Shown here piece by piece: positions 1-9,292 of a DNA stretch of 64,000 nt. Under the pieces are notes generated by a model, which was not told the origin of the DNA, did not search any database, and was given only the letters and a program-made list of their open reading frames with translations. The stretch's first letter is position 1, and each line of letters starts with the position of its first letter. Location of the stretch: positions 124,001-188,000 of the forward strand of contig CAWCVZ010000004.1 of assembly GCA_963798865.1 (NCBI GenBank), written 5' to 3'. The DNA is from RBG-16-34-14 sp963798865. Its GTDB lineage: Bacteria > Bacteroidota > Ignavibacteria > Ignavibacteriales > Ignavibacteriaceae. Both the position numbers and the translations under genes were made by a program.

Positions 1-474
1 ATTAATCCTAAATTTTCTCCTTCATTGATAATCGGGCGTTTGATTGTAAGAAACCAGGTACCTGAATACGTTGGAGCTAAACAGAAAAAGTTTGCGTGGA
101 TTATTGGGGCAGTATTAGCAACAACAATTTTCATTCACCTGGTAGTAGTAAATGCATTCAGCCCAATAACAGGTCTTATCTGTTTTGCCTGTCTGATATT
201 CCTATTCTTTGAAACAGCTTTCGGAATTTGCCTGGGATGTAAATTTTATTCAATGTTCTATAAAGAAAAAGCCAAGTACTGTCCCGGCGAAGTTTGTGAA
301 GTTAAAACAAAACAGGATATTCAAAAAACATCCGGTATCCAACTGCTTATTGTTCTTGGTTTTGTTGCATACATTTTCCTTGCTGCATTTTTGTTTAATA
401 ATAATTTTAAAGAGAAACCGTTCGACTTGTTTGGAATTAAAACTTCAACCCAGGCTAAATTGGACGTGAAGTGA
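1..474 (+). CDS. DUF4395 family integral membrane protein (5' end outside window)
   Basis: The frame is open back to base 1, so the gene begins before the window; a TTG at 25 is only the first start-like codon. The visible 158 residues have three hydrophobic segments and a conserved cluster after the second one, GICLGCKFY followed by a further cysteine (YCPGEVC), as in DUF4395 membrane proteins. Members of that family are often found beside thioredoxin or rhodanese genes, and here an exported rhodanese follows 56 bp downstream. A role in sulfur or thiol chemistry at the membrane is therefore a reasonable inference, but the biochemical function is unknown. The three cysteines in the short loop could form a redox or metal site; that is speculation. 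Confidence 0.72.
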   Translation: MNPKFSPSLIIGRLIVRNQVPEYVGAKQKKFAWIIGAVLATTIFIHLVVVNAFSPITGLICFACLIFLFFETAFGICLGCKFYSMFYKEKAKYCPGEVCEVKTKQDIQKTSGIQLLIVLGFVAYIFLAAFLFNNNFKEKPFDLFGIKTSTQAKLDVK

Positions 475-530
475 TGTTAAGTGAAGACACCCGCAGTTTA
501 TAAAAAAAATAAATATAAGGAGAACTTGAA

Positions 531-2201
531 ATGACAAATAATATTAATGTTACACGCGATTCTGTAAGAGTCAATGGATTTATCTATTTGTTTATGATAG
601 TAGTCTTGCTATTGGTGCAGCCCTTAATGGCACAAGAAGGTATCGAAGGCAATCTTGTTAATGTAAAATGGTTAGAAAAAAATCTTCAGAATCCTGATAT
701 TGTCATACTTGATGCATCACCGGCACAGATCTATAATTCTAATCATATACCCGGAGCAGTAAATGTTGATCTGTTTACTTATGGTGCTCAGGAAAAACCA
801 ACGGTTGAGGTAGAACATCTATATCAATCTTGGGGAATTAGTCCCGACAAAAAAATCGTAATTTATGACCAGGGAGGTACAATATTCGCAACAAAACAAT
901 TTTTCTCATTGTATTATTATGGCTTCCCAATTGAGAACCTTTTTGTCCTGGATGGAGGATTTTCTAAATGGCAGGAAAAAGGTTTACCTGTAACACAGGG
1001 AATTACTGCCGTACCTAAGAAGGGTTCATTTGAAATTAAAAAACTCAACGAAGATGTCAAAGCCGATCTGTCTGAATTTCTAACAGCATCTGGAGATGTT
1101 ACTAATAATGCTTTAGTGGAAGCACTGGGAGCAGATTGGCACTACGGGCAGTTATGTGTTTTTGATAAAGCCGGTCATATCCCAAATGCTATCTTACTGC
1201 CAAGCCCGGATTTTTATAATCCTGATAAGACATTCAAGTCGCCGGAAGAAATTAAAAAGATACTGGACTATCTTAAGATTAAACCTGAAAAAAATATCTA
1301 TTCACATTGCGGTGGTGGTATTAGCGCCTCCGTACCGTTTTTTGCTCTTAAGTTTATTTTGCATTACCCTTCGGTAAAACTCTATACAGGTTCTGAGCTT
1401 GACTGGCTGTCTGATGACAGAGAGCTTCCGTACTGGACCTTTGACGCGCCATATCTTATAAGAGAAACAAACTGGCTTCAGTTTTGGGGAGGGAAGATGT
1501 TAAGGATGTATGGAAGGTCTAATATTTGCATCATTGATATTCGTTCCAGTGAGGTATTTAATGAAGGGCATGTACCATTTGCGCTCAATATCCCGGCAGA
1601 TGTTTTTAAAAGCAATATCGGTAATCTAAACAAGCTGGCTGAAATACTTGGTCAGTCAGGAATTGATCAATCTCAGGAAGCAGTTATTATTTCTGATTCA
1701 GGAATTACAAAGGATGCGGCATTGGTTTTCTTAATACTCGAAAAATTGAACCAGAAAAAAGTTTCAATCTTCACTGACTCAATGGATAAATGGTCAAGTC
1801 TTGGTTATGCCATTACAAAGGATACAACAATCGTTGGATTGAAAACAGCTTCAATGGACTTATCAATACCTCCAACAAATTATCCTCTGAATCTTAGGGA
1901 GGAAATAATGATAAAGGACTTGAAAGGCACCAGTGGAATATATCCAAAAGTATTAATTGCATCGGGTAAGAATGCACCTGAAACTGAAGGAGATAATGTT
2001 GTTTATCTATTGTACACAGATCTTCTGAATTCAGATGGTACACCAAAATCAGCCAAAGACATCTGGAACATACTGACCAGTGCCGGAGTTCCAAGATATG
2101 CTGAGATTATTTGCTTTTCTAATGATCCGGGTGAAGCGGCAGTAAATTATTTTATATTCAAGTTGATGGGTTATCCTGATGTAAAGGTGTTGGTGATTTA
2201 A
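531..2201 (+). CDS. Exported protein with four rhodanese-like domains, one catalytic
   Basis: Rhodaneses transfer sulfane sulfur from thiosulfate or mercaptopyruvate to an acceptor through an active-site cysteine. The 556-residue product has a signal peptide (hydrophobic about 17-33, ending PLMAQ) and should be periplasmic or surface-exposed. Four rhodanese folds can be traced at about 41-157, 190-300, 322-432 and 455-556. Only the second has an active-site cysteine loop (SHCGGGISAS, Cys260). The first and third have Asp at the equivalent place (YDQGG, Asp113; SDSG, Asp389), and the fourth has SNDPG. Inactive domains usually serve structural or binding roles. The start is supported by AAGGAGA at 517-523. 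Exact substrate is unknown; the DUF4395 membrane gene just upstream is a plausible partner. Confidence 0.85.
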   Translation: MTNNINVTRDSVRVNGFIYLFMIVVLLLVQPLMAQEGIEGNLVNVKWLEKNLQNPDIVILDASPAQIYNSNHIPGAVNVDLFTYGAQEKPTVEVEHLYQSWGISPDKKIVIYDQGGTIFATKQFFSLYYYGFPIENLFVLDGGFSKWQEKGLPVTQGITAVPKKGSFEIKKLNEDVKADLSEFLTASGDVTNNALVEALGADWHYGQLCVFDKAGHIPNAILLPSPDFYNPDKTFKSPEEIKKILDYLKIKPEKNIYSHCGGGISASVPFFALKFILHYPSVKLYTGSELDWLSDDRELPYWTFDAPYLIRETNWLQFWGGKMLRMYGRSNICIIDIRSSEVFNEGHVPFALNIPADVFKSNIGNLNKLAEILGQSGIDQSQEAVIISDSGITKDAALVFLILEKLNQKKVSIFTDSMDKWSSLGYAITKDTTIVGLKTASMDLSIPPTNYPLNLREEIMIKDLKGTSGIYPKVLIASGKNAPETEGDNVVYLLYTDLLNSDGTPKSAKDIWNILTSAGVPRYAEIICFSNDPGEAAVNYFIFKLMGYPDVKVLVI

Positions 2202-2333
2202 CGGTTATTAACACTCTGCCCACAGAATTCAAATATTGCTGTATAACGATTTTCAGGTTAGAGACAAAAAGAGCTATCTAATTACATGTTTCAGCCCAAA
2301 TTATTTGAATAGACAGAGGAAGTTTGAGAGAAT

Positions 2334-3269
2334 CTATTTAATCCTTCCCATCCTCTCGGCAACTTCTTTCAGAAGTTTGGGATAATCTGTTTGTATTCCG
2401 CCTATTCCAAGTTTAATAAGGCATTCCATTTCAGGTTCCTTATTAATTGTACATCCAATTAAATATTCAATTTTTTTATCAGAATGTCTTCTATTAAACC
2501 TTGCTCTTTTTCTTACATCATAATTAATTATTCTGCGGTGTGTAATCCAGCTTCCGATTGTTATTTGTCTTGGTTTTATTGCCAGTGCAAAATTATTTTT
2601 ATTCTTTATAGCGGCATTAACAGCGCTGTACAATCTAGGTAAAAAAATAAAACCTCCCGGAGGCTCAATATCAAGGCACGGTGAATAAACTGAATTTTCC
2701 TTCAATAATTTTTTTAGAATTTCCTTATGGTCGGTCTCAATAATAATTTTATATGAAGGTTTAAATTCAACAAGCAGTTCCTGCAGTAAATTAATAAATG
2801 TTTCAACAAGGTCTGCTTTTGCAGCGGGAATTTTCAAATCAAGAAAAATATAAAGCAGTGCCTGTTTATCTTTACTCCACTCAAGAAAATCTCTTAATGT
2901 TGGAATTTTAATGTTTGTCTTCTCACCTGTTTGCTTATCCGCATAACTAAAATATTTTCTGCATTCCTCAAGAGTAAATTCATTAACTGCTTTTCTTGAT
3001 TCACTGAACATTGCGGGGAAAACCGGCTTATATTTTACATCAGGCTCAAAACCATTTTCTCTAAGCAAAGCATTTAGATCATTCGGATTCCAGTCATGCC
3101 AGATAATTATTTCATTATCCTTCATTATTGATAAATCAAACTCAAGAGCATTTGCTCCATCTTTGATTGCTTCATCAAAAGATTCAATTGTATTTTCAGG
3201 AAATTTACCCGGGGATCCCCGGTGACCGCAAATTAAAAACGGTTTATCTTCCCAATATCTTTTTCGCAA
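2334..3269 (-). CDS. Glycerophosphodiester phosphodiesterase family protein
   Basis: GDPD enzymes hydrolyse glycerophosphodiesters such as glycerophosphocholine to glycerol-3-phosphate and an alcohol, in a metal-dependent TIM barrel. The N-terminus carries the family signature: GHRG (His16-Arg17), PENT (25-28), the ExD metal ligands in LEFDLS (Glu43, Asp45), and WHDW (His58). The length of 311 residues is a little longer than the usual 240-260, because of an insertion at about 75-115. No signal peptide is seen, so a cytoplasmic place is likely. The start is uncertain: the first usable codon is TTG at 3269 without a clear ribosome site, and the frame stays open upstream to about 3371 with no ATG. 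The gene stands alone on this strand. Confidence 0.88.
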   Translation of the reverse strand: MRKRYWEDKPFLICGHRGSPGKFPENTIESFDEAIKDGANALEFDLSIMKDNEIIIWHDWNPNDLNALLRENGFEPDVKYKPVFPAMFSESRKAVNEFTLEECRKYFSYADKQTGEKTNIKIPTLRDFLEWSKDKQALLYIFLDLKIPAAKADLVETFINLLQELLVEFKPSYKIIIETDHKEILKKLLKENSVYSPCLDIEPPGGFIFLPRLYSAVNAAIKNKNNFALAIKPRQITIGSWITHRRIINYDVRKRARFNRRHSDKKIEYLIGCTINKEPEMECLIKLGIGGIQTDYPKLLKEVAERMGRIK

Positions 3270-3405
3270 TCTGCAGGGAATAAAAAATTCTTTTACCCAT
3301 AAATATATAAGTCGTAATTTTTGCAGCTTATGATCCTTTAAATTAGCAGGGAAACAATTAAGTAAATTTATTTAATATTATTTTATTTTTAATTTAGCTT
3401 ACAGA

Positions 3406-3821
3406 ATGAAAAAAAGAAAACCGGCGAAGACACAAAAAAGAAAGAAAGATTTCTTTGATAAGGTTTATAAAATAGTTGCTAAAATCCCTTACGGCAAAGT
3501 TGCAACTTATGGAGATATAGCTGAAGCCTGCGGCATTCGTTCATCTGCAAGAACTGTGGGCTGGGCTTTGAATGGTGCTAAAGAAAGCGGGCTTCCATGT
3601 CACAGAGTTGTTAACAGGTTGGGTGCTTTACAGGAAAGCTTCACTTCGGCAGTTATGATTTGATGGAGGAGCTTTTGAAATCTGAAGGTGTTGTGTTTGA
3701 TAAGGATGGCTGTGTAAGATTGGATAAACATTTATGGAAACCGGGGAAAGGGGGAAGTGCAAGTTCAAGAGTAAGTTCAAGTAAAAGGTCAGGAAAGAGA
3801 AAAGTTAGAAAGAAAGGTTAA
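3406..3821 (+). CDS. MGMT-family (O6-alkylguanine transferase-like) protein, frameshifted
   Basis: The N-terminal part (3406-3663) is the helix-turn-helix DNA-binding domain of O6-methylguanine methyltransferases, with KVATYGDIA and the active-site motif PCHRVV (Cys65). The frame then ends, but the -1 frame carries the expected family continuation: TGKLHFGSYDLMEELLKSEG from about 3630 to the stop at 3819-3821. One base is missing near 3627-3630 (GCTTTACAGG). Restoring it gives about 138 residues with a Ser/Lys/Arg-rich basic tail of some 20 residues. The size and the lack of the Ada N-terminal domain match the small MGMT-like proteins (COG3695) rather than full Ogt. The family either repairs or flags alkylated guanine; with Cys instead of the Trp of Atl proteins, alkyl transfer remains possible. 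The frameshift is probably a sequencing indel. Confidence 0.82.
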
Positions 3822-3872
3822 TGAGCCGGCGAATTATAAATGTCAAGCGAGATCCGGAAACTGATTTAATGG

Positions 3873-3892
3873 ATTCCCGCTTTTGCGGGAAT
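3873..3892. terminator. GC-rich hairpin between convergent genes; also resembles a dispersed intergenic repeat
   Basis: A perfect 8-bp stem, ATTCCCGC with GCGGGAAT, closes a TTTT loop. It lies between the converging MGMT-like and LiaF-like genes, so it could end transcription from either side, although no long T run follows. The sequence stands out against AT-rich surroundings and looks like the GGATTCCCGC...GCGGGAAT intergenic repeat seen in many bacterial genomes. Only one copy is visible in this window. Confidence 0.5.
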
Positions 3893-3904
3893 AACATAGA
3901 AAAA

Positions 3905-4850
3905 TTACCAGCTATTACCTGAGTATCTCCTTATCTTAACAGATGAGACTCCCGTATCAATATTCATATAAATCTTTTTTGATGATGAGTCAAAATTATC
4001 TGTTCTGTAAATATCATCGCCGGATTTATTAAAACCTTCGAAAATCTCTTTTTGAAAGTACAATATCACCCTCGACCTGACAGCCGACATCATCCGGTAT
4101 AGAAATTTCAATTGATGATGCACCTGCATTAATCTCAACTTTAGCAGAATTAACCAAATCACCTAAAAATATTTTAAGTGAAGCTGCACCGGCATCAACA
4201 TCAAGGTTTTCCACTTTTAAATTCCGCAAATCAAATTCCGTAGATGCTGCACCCACATCAAATTTCATATTCCAGATGGGATTTGCACTGAAACTCATAT
4301 TAACCCTATTTCTGTTCTTGCTTTTGAACAGAAAAAATCTTTCCCCGTTATTTTCAAATTTTATTTTGGAATAATCTTCTTTATCAACCCTGTCTAAATT
4401 ATAATTATCATACCCATTTGTAGTTGCATAAAACAAATTATTTGTGGTATCGCTTATTTTAAAAGAACCCGCACTGGATTTAAAATAAAGAGAAGCATTT
4501 TTAATATTATCACTATAATTTTCCTGGAAAACTTTAGTCTTATAATCTTTATCATTATCAGATATTTCTAAATGGTGCCTGCCGTTAAAAACTTCATTAT
4601 GAAAAAATCCCCATCCAAATTTAACAGAAGAGAAAATTGCCGCTCCAAGCACAATAGCTGTTGCACTGATTATAATTCCTCTTACAGTTTCATTTTTTAT
4701 TAAAAGAGATATACCAAAAAGAATTAAAAACAGGGGCCAGAAATGCCAGATGTTAAGCCAGTAAAAATCTAACGAGGTAAAATTATTTACTAAAATAAGG
4801 ATACCGAGAGTTAGAAATAAAAATCCCCAGAACAAATGCTTAGTTTTCAT
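3905..4850 (-). CDS. LiaF/toastrack-like membrane protein, frameshifted
   Basis: The N-terminus has about four hydrophobic segments in the first 90 residues (KTKHLFWGFLFLTLGILIL and following), the LiaI/LiaF-like module. It is followed by a beta-rich region with repeating DVGAASTEFDL, DAGAASLKIFLG and NAGASSIEISIP units, typical of the C-terminal beta-helix of LiaF/DUF4097-like proteins. The first frame stops at 4029, but the neighbouring frame continues with EGFNKSGDDIY to SSVKIRRYSGNSW and a stop at 3905. One extra base in the run 4041-4044 explains the break; the repaired product is about 314 residues. LiaF-type proteins sit in the membrane and restrain cell-envelope stress sensors in Firmicutes; here only the fold is supported. 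It follows the PspC gene by 19 bp and is surely in its operon. Confidence 0.75.
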
Positions 4851-4869
4851 TTTATAATTCCCGGATAAA

Positions 4870-5340
4870 TTAGTTTTTACGTTTTGAATTAATTAAAATA
4901 GCTGCACCTGCTGCAACTAATATCAGCGGCCAGAACTCACCAATTCTTATTCTTGGAATAAAATTATCTGCTAAAAAAATCAGACCTAAAATCAAGAGAA
5001 TCAATCCTGCAAAAGTTCTTCTTTTTTCTCTTTGCTTATCAAGCGAAGAATAATATGCTGCAGCATCAAATTGATTTTCCTGCTTTGCAGAGTCAGGTTC
5101 AGTTTGAGTTTCATTATTTGTCTTTTCCTCTCCAACTTCTACAGGGGGAAATTTTATAGGTTCTTCAGGAACAATAATCCATAAAATAATATATGCAAGA
5201 ATTCCTGTACCTCCGAGGAAAAGAGTTACCACAAATAATACTCTTACAAGTGTCGTATCAATATTAAAATATTCTGCAAGACCTGCGGCAACACCGCCAA
5301 GCATTTTATCTTTATAGGAACGATACAATTTCTTATTCAT
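4870..5340 (-). CDS. PspC domain-containing membrane protein
   Basis: Residues 1-60 form a PspC domain: LYRSYKDKMLGGVAAGLAEY, then a hydrophobic helix ending in IILWIIVPEEP. After an acidic/Gln-rich linker (about 65-105) come two further hydrophobic segments (GLILLILGLIFLADNF and FWPLILVAAGAAILI) of the LiaI/LiaF-like type. PspC proteins are membrane partners in envelope-stress responses. The 156-residue product is preceded by a good ribosome site (GGAGA) and is followed by the LiaF-like gene after 19 bp, suggesting a two-gene envelope-stress unit. No PspA or sensor kinase is in the window, so regulation cannot be read. Confidence 0.85.
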   Translation of the reverse strand: MNKKLYRSYKDKMLGGVAAGLAEYFNIDTTLVRVLFVVTLFLGGTGILAYIILWIIVPEEPIKFPPVEVGEEKTNNETQTEPDSAKQENQFDAAAYYSSLDKQREKRRTFAGLILLILGLIFLADNFIPRIRIGEFWPLILVAAGAAILINSKRKN

Positions 5341-5542
5341 TTTATCTCCAGGTTAAATTTAGTGATATAATTATAAGAAAAACGTTATAAAAAGGTTATA
5401 AAATTGGTTCGATCGGTTCTCATATTAGAAGTACGGAAAAAATCGTTATCTGAAAGTGAAAATATTGTTAATTGTAAAATCTTTCTTACTTTTCTATTTT
5501 TACGTAAATGAGTAAAAAATAAAAATTCAATATTTATTCGTT

Positions 5543-7180
5543 ATGAAAATTGCACTTTGTCAGGTCAATACAATTATTGGCGATATCCCGTACAACAAAT
5601 CAAAGATACTTAAAGGTTATAATAAAGCTGTTAAAGATGGAGCTGACCTAGTAATCTTTCCTGAATTATCCCTTATTGGTTATCCGCCTTTGGATCTGGT
5701 TGAGAAAAAAGAATTCAGGCTTGCTGCCACTAAATCATTGTTTGAAGTTGCATCTCAAACTGGTGATGCTGGTTTATTATTCGGTACAATAACAGAAGAC
5801 GATGATAATATTGGAACGGATATACATAACTCAGCAATACTTTGCTACAATGGGAAAATGCAATTTTTCCAGCATAAATCTTTAATTCCGAATTACGATG
5901 TTTTTGATGAAATGAGATACTTTGATTCTGCAAAGAATGTTTATATCCATAAGTTCAAAGGGGAAAAACTTGGAATTTCAATTTGCGAAGATATCTGGAA
6001 TGATGCTGATTACTGGTATAAACAAAGATATAGTCATGATCCGGTGAAAGAATTAATCCAGAAAGGTGCATCGGTTATTATTAATATATCGGCAAGTCCC
6101 TACTCTTATTGTAAAAGAGAGAGCAGAAAAAAAATGCTTTCGGTTCTTTGTAAAACTGAACATATACCCCTGGCTTATGTTTGTACAGTTGGCGCACAAG
6201 CGGAATTAATTTTTGATGGTGCAAGTATGTGCTTTGATGCTGATGGAAATCTTGTAAAGCTCGGAAAACCTTACAAAGAAGATTATTTCATTTTTGATAC
6301 AAAAGAAAAATATAAACCGGTTACTAAAACAGAGGGAAGCTTTGAAGAGGAAACTCTTAATGCATTAATTTATGGTTTGAAAGAATATTGCCATAAAGAA
6401 AATTTTAAAAAAGTTCTGCTTGGTTTAAGCGGGGGAATGGATTCTGCGCTTGTTGCTTACATTGCCGTTAAAGCGATCGGTGCAGAGAATGTTCATGCTA
6501 TAATGATGCCTTCAAAATATTCTACCGAAGGAAGTATAACTGATTCCGCGAAACTTATTAAGAATCTGGGAATCTTATCATCAAATATTTCAATACAGCC
6601 TGTTATTAAGGAAACATTAAAAATGTTATCTCCTGTTGTAACTGAAGAACCCAGGAAAATTGTTGAAGAAAATATACAGGCAAGAATCCGCGGAGTTTTT
6701 TTGATGGCTGTTTCAAATCAGTTTGATTATTTGCTTTTAACGACAGGCAACAAATCTGAAATGGCAGTAGGATATTGTACACTTTACGGCGATATGTGCG
6801 GAGGTCTTGGTGTTATTGCAGATGTTTATAAAACTGATGTTTACAACATTGCAAATTATATTAATAAGGATAAGGAAATAATTCCACAGACTATAATTGA
6901 TAAAGCTCCTTCGGCTGAATTAAGTCCCGGTCAAAAAGATCAGGATACTTTACCGCCTTATGAACTTCTTGATAGTATACTAAAAATGTATCTCGAAGAA
7001 AATAAGGAGATTGAAGAGATTACATCTATTATTGGCGATGGTGAAACGGTAAAGAAAATTTTAAAGATGGTTGATGATAATGAATTTAAAAGAAGACAGG
7101 CAGCTCCGGCACTAAGAGTTTCTTCTAAGGCTTTCGGTTATGGCAGAAGATATCCAATTGTTCAAAAATGGAGAAGGTAA
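5543..7180 (+). CDS. nadE: Glutamine-dependent NAD+ synthetase
   Basis: This cytoplasmic enzyme makes NAD+ from deamido-NAD+, ATP and glutamine, the last step of NAD synthesis. The 545 residues contain an N-terminal nitrilase-type glutaminase with the catalytic triad Glu41 (FPELSLIGYPP), Lys112 (HKSLIPNYDVFDE) and Cys148 (ISICEDIW). The C-terminal synthetase domain has the ATP-pyrophosphatase loop LSGGMDSA at about 295-302, and later TGNKSEMAVGYCTLYGDMCGG. The length is normal for the two-domain form. It begins with a clear ATG and lies 44 bp upstream of dsbD in the same direction, so co-transcription is possible, though the functions are unrelated. Confidence 0.96.
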   Translation: MKIALCQVNTIIGDIPYNKSKILKGYNKAVKDGADLVIFPELSLIGYPPLDLVEKKEFRLAATKSLFEVASQTGDAGLLFGTITEDDDNIGTDIHNSAILCYNGKMQFFQHKSLIPNYDVFDEMRYFDSAKNVYIHKFKGEKLGISICEDIWNDADYWYKQRYSHDPVKELIQKGASVIINISASPYSYCKRESRKKMLSVLCKTEHIPLAYVCTVGAQAELIFDGASMCFDADGNLVKLGKPYKEDYFIFDTKEKYKPVTKTEGSFEEETLNALIYGLKEYCHKENFKKVLLGLSGGMDSALVAYIAVKAIGAENVHAIMMPSKYSTEGSITDSAKLIKNLGILSSNISIQPVIKETLKMLSPVVTEEPRKIVEENIQARIRGVFLMAVSNQFDYLLLTTGNKSEMAVGYCTLYGDMCGGLGVIADVYKTDVYNIANYINKDKEIIPQTIIDKAPSAELSPGQKDQDTLPPYELLDSILKMYLEENKEIEEITSIIGDGETVKKILKMVDDNEFKRRQAAPALRVSSKAFGYGRRYPIVQKWRR

Positions 7181-7224
7181 TCTTTTATTAAAATTAATTA
7201 CTCAGGAATCAATTAAGTAGAGAA

Positions 7225-8997
7225 ATGAAAAATCATATAAAATCAGTAGCAGTTATTACGATATTCTTTTTAATAACAGGTCATTCGCTTGCTCAATTCG
7301 GGCGGCAGCAGGAGCATGTGAAAATAAAAAGTTATTTATCATTTGATAAAGTTTATTCGGGCGGGGAAGTTAAACTTGCGGTTAAAGTTAACATTGAAGA
7401 CAACTGGCATATTAATTCCCACAAACCTTATGAGGATTATTTAATCGCAACTGAACTGATGATTGATACAACTCATTTTAAAATAAAAAATGTTTCTTAT
7501 CCTAAGCCTCACGATTTTAAATTTGATTTTTCTGAAAGTCCTCTTTCAGTTTATCAGGGTGAGATTTTTATCGGAGCTTTAGTAAATGTACCCAAAGATT
7601 TAGCACCGGGAGAATATCCATTAATCGTTAATCTCGATTACCAGGCGTGCAATGATAAATCCTGCCTTGCACCAACTTCAGTTCAGAACACCATTATTGT
7701 ACAGATTGCTGATAAACAATCTGTCGTAAATGAAATTAATCAGGATATTTTTAAGAAGGTAGATCTTTCATACTCACCCTTAAAAGAAGAAAAGAAAAAA
7801 GATGATAACATTATTTCATCAACTTTTGAAGGAAGCGGTTTGTTATTAGGTTTGCTTCTTGTTTTTCTTGGAGGGCTTGCCCTTAACCTTACACCGTGTG
7901 TTTATCCTTTGATACCAATTACCATCGGTTACTTTGGAGGACAGAGTGAAGGCAGCACAAAAAAACTTTTTCTGATGGGTCTTTTTTTCTTAATAGGAAT
8001 GGCTGTAACCTATTCCGTAATTGGTGTTGTTACTGCGTTGACAGGTTCTGTTTTTGGAGCGCTTCTTCAAAACTCTGCTGTAATAATTGGAATCGTATTA
8101 ATCTTCATTGTGCTCTCATTAAGCATGTTTGGAGTGTATGAATTTAAATTGCCTGACAGTTGGGTACAAAAAGCCGGCGGTGCAAAACAAGGTTATTATG
8201 GTGCATTCTTTATGGGCTTAACAATGGGAATTGTTGCTGCTCCTTGTATAGGACCTTTTGTATTAGGACTTGTAACTTATGTTGCTGCCAAAGCAGATCC
8301 TTTTTTTGGTTTCCTCTTATTCTTTGTACTTGCCGTTGGATTAGGTTTCCCTTATCTCTTTCTTGCAGTTTTTTCTGGTAAGATAAAAAATCTTCCGAGA
8401 GCAGGGGAATGGATGGATGGTGTTAAACATATATTCGGTTTTATTTTAATTGGAATGGCTATCTATTTTTTACTTCCTTTGCTTCCTGAAGCGATCAATG
8501 GATTTTTACTTCCGGCTTATATGGTCTTTGTAGCTCTCTGGCTTTTATTTGTTGAAAGGCTTGCAAACAATATAAAAGGATTCAGAATATTTAAAATTGT
8601 TTTTGCAATTCTGATTCTTGCAGTTGCAGTTTATGCATTTATACCCGAAGAAAGAAACTCGGTTAACTGGAAACCCTATTCTGAAGGAGTAATCCCTGAA
8701 AAAATTAATACTTCCGGTGTTATTATAGATTTTTATGCCGATTGGTGTATTCCCTGCAAAGAACTTGATGCTTACACATTTTCCGATCCAAAAGTAATAG
8801 AAGAATCAAAAAACTTTTTTACCTTTAAAGCTGATATGACAAAATCTCTTTCAAATGAAGTTGAATCTTTAAGAAATAAATATAAGATAGTCGGAGTTCC
8901 AACCGTTCTGATTCTTGATTCAAACGGGAATGAAGTTAAGAGAATTACTGGTTTTGTAAATGCAGATGAGTTTTATAAAATAATAAAAGAAATCTGA
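7225..8997 (+). CDS. dsbD: Thiol:disulfide interchange protein DsbD
   Basis: DsbD carries electrons from cytoplasmic thioredoxin across the inner membrane to periplasmic thiol proteins and cytochrome c maturation. All three redox modules are visible in the 590 residues. After a signal peptide (about 1-24) comes the periplasmic alpha domain, with the cysteine pair in YQACNDKSCLAP. The central membrane part of about eight helices has one cysteine in each half (NLTPCVYPL and AAPCIGPF). A C-terminal thioredoxin domain carries DWCIPCKELD. Length and order match full DsbD rather than the short CcdA. The gene follows nadE; a 280-bp non-coding stretch separates it from korA. Confidence 0.95.
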   Translation: MKNHIKSVAVITIFFLITGHSLAQFGRQQEHVKIKSYLSFDKVYSGGEVKLAVKVNIEDNWHINSHKPYEDYLIATELMIDTTHFKIKNVSYPKPHDFKFDFSESPLSVYQGEIFIGALVNVPKDLAPGEYPLIVNLDYQACNDKSCLAPTSVQNTIIVQIADKQSVVNEINQDIFKKVDLSYSPLKEEKKKDDNIISSTFEGSGLLLGLLLVFLGGLALNLTPCVYPLIPITIGYFGGQSEGSTKKLFLMGLFFLIGMAVTYSVIGVVTALTGSVFGALLQNSAVIIGIVLIFIVLSLSMFGVYEFKLPDSWVQKAGGAKQGYYGAFFMGLTMGIVAAPCIGPFVLGLVTYVAAKADPFFGFLLFFVLAVGLGFPYLFLAVFSGKIKNLPRAGEWMDGVKHIFGFILIGMAIYFLLPLLPEAINGFLLPAYMVFVALWLLFVERLANNIKGFRIFKIVFAILILAVAVYAFIPEERNSVNWKPYSEGVIPEKINTSGVIIDFYADWCIPCKELDAYTFSDPKVIEESKNFFTFKADMTKSLSNEVESLRNKYKIVGVPTVLILDSNGNEVKRITGFVNADEFYKIIKEI

Positions 8998-9292
8998 CAG
9001 CAAATTTATTTTAGTTGAGTTTTTTTCTTTATTTGCAGTCAATCTTGGTGGTAACCAAACAACTTTTAAGACAACCTCTCAAATATAAACAGCGGTAAAA
9101 TATTGATTTTATATTCTTATTCTTAAAAATTCTATTTTCAAATCTGAGAATTATAAATATAGATTTTCTTTAATCTCACCATATTTATAGAAATATAAAC
9201 TCCCATCACTATTTAATAATTACTTCCTAAATGGCACGTTTTATGGCTTTGCATTAAAACGAAATCAAATTCCTAAAAATAAAGTGAGAGAA

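Noticed and set aside
3406..3821. Programmed ribosomal frameshift as an explanation of the MGMT-like split
   Set aside because: There is no slippery heptamer or downstream pseudoknot, and seven other genes in the window show the same single-base defect.
9001..9292. Non-coding stretch before korA, with TTGGT-GGTA-ACCAA short hairpin (about 9047-9060) considered as a terminator or riboswitch
   Set aside because: The stem is only 5 bp with no T run, and no conserved riboswitch motif is visible; it most likely holds only the korAB promoter.
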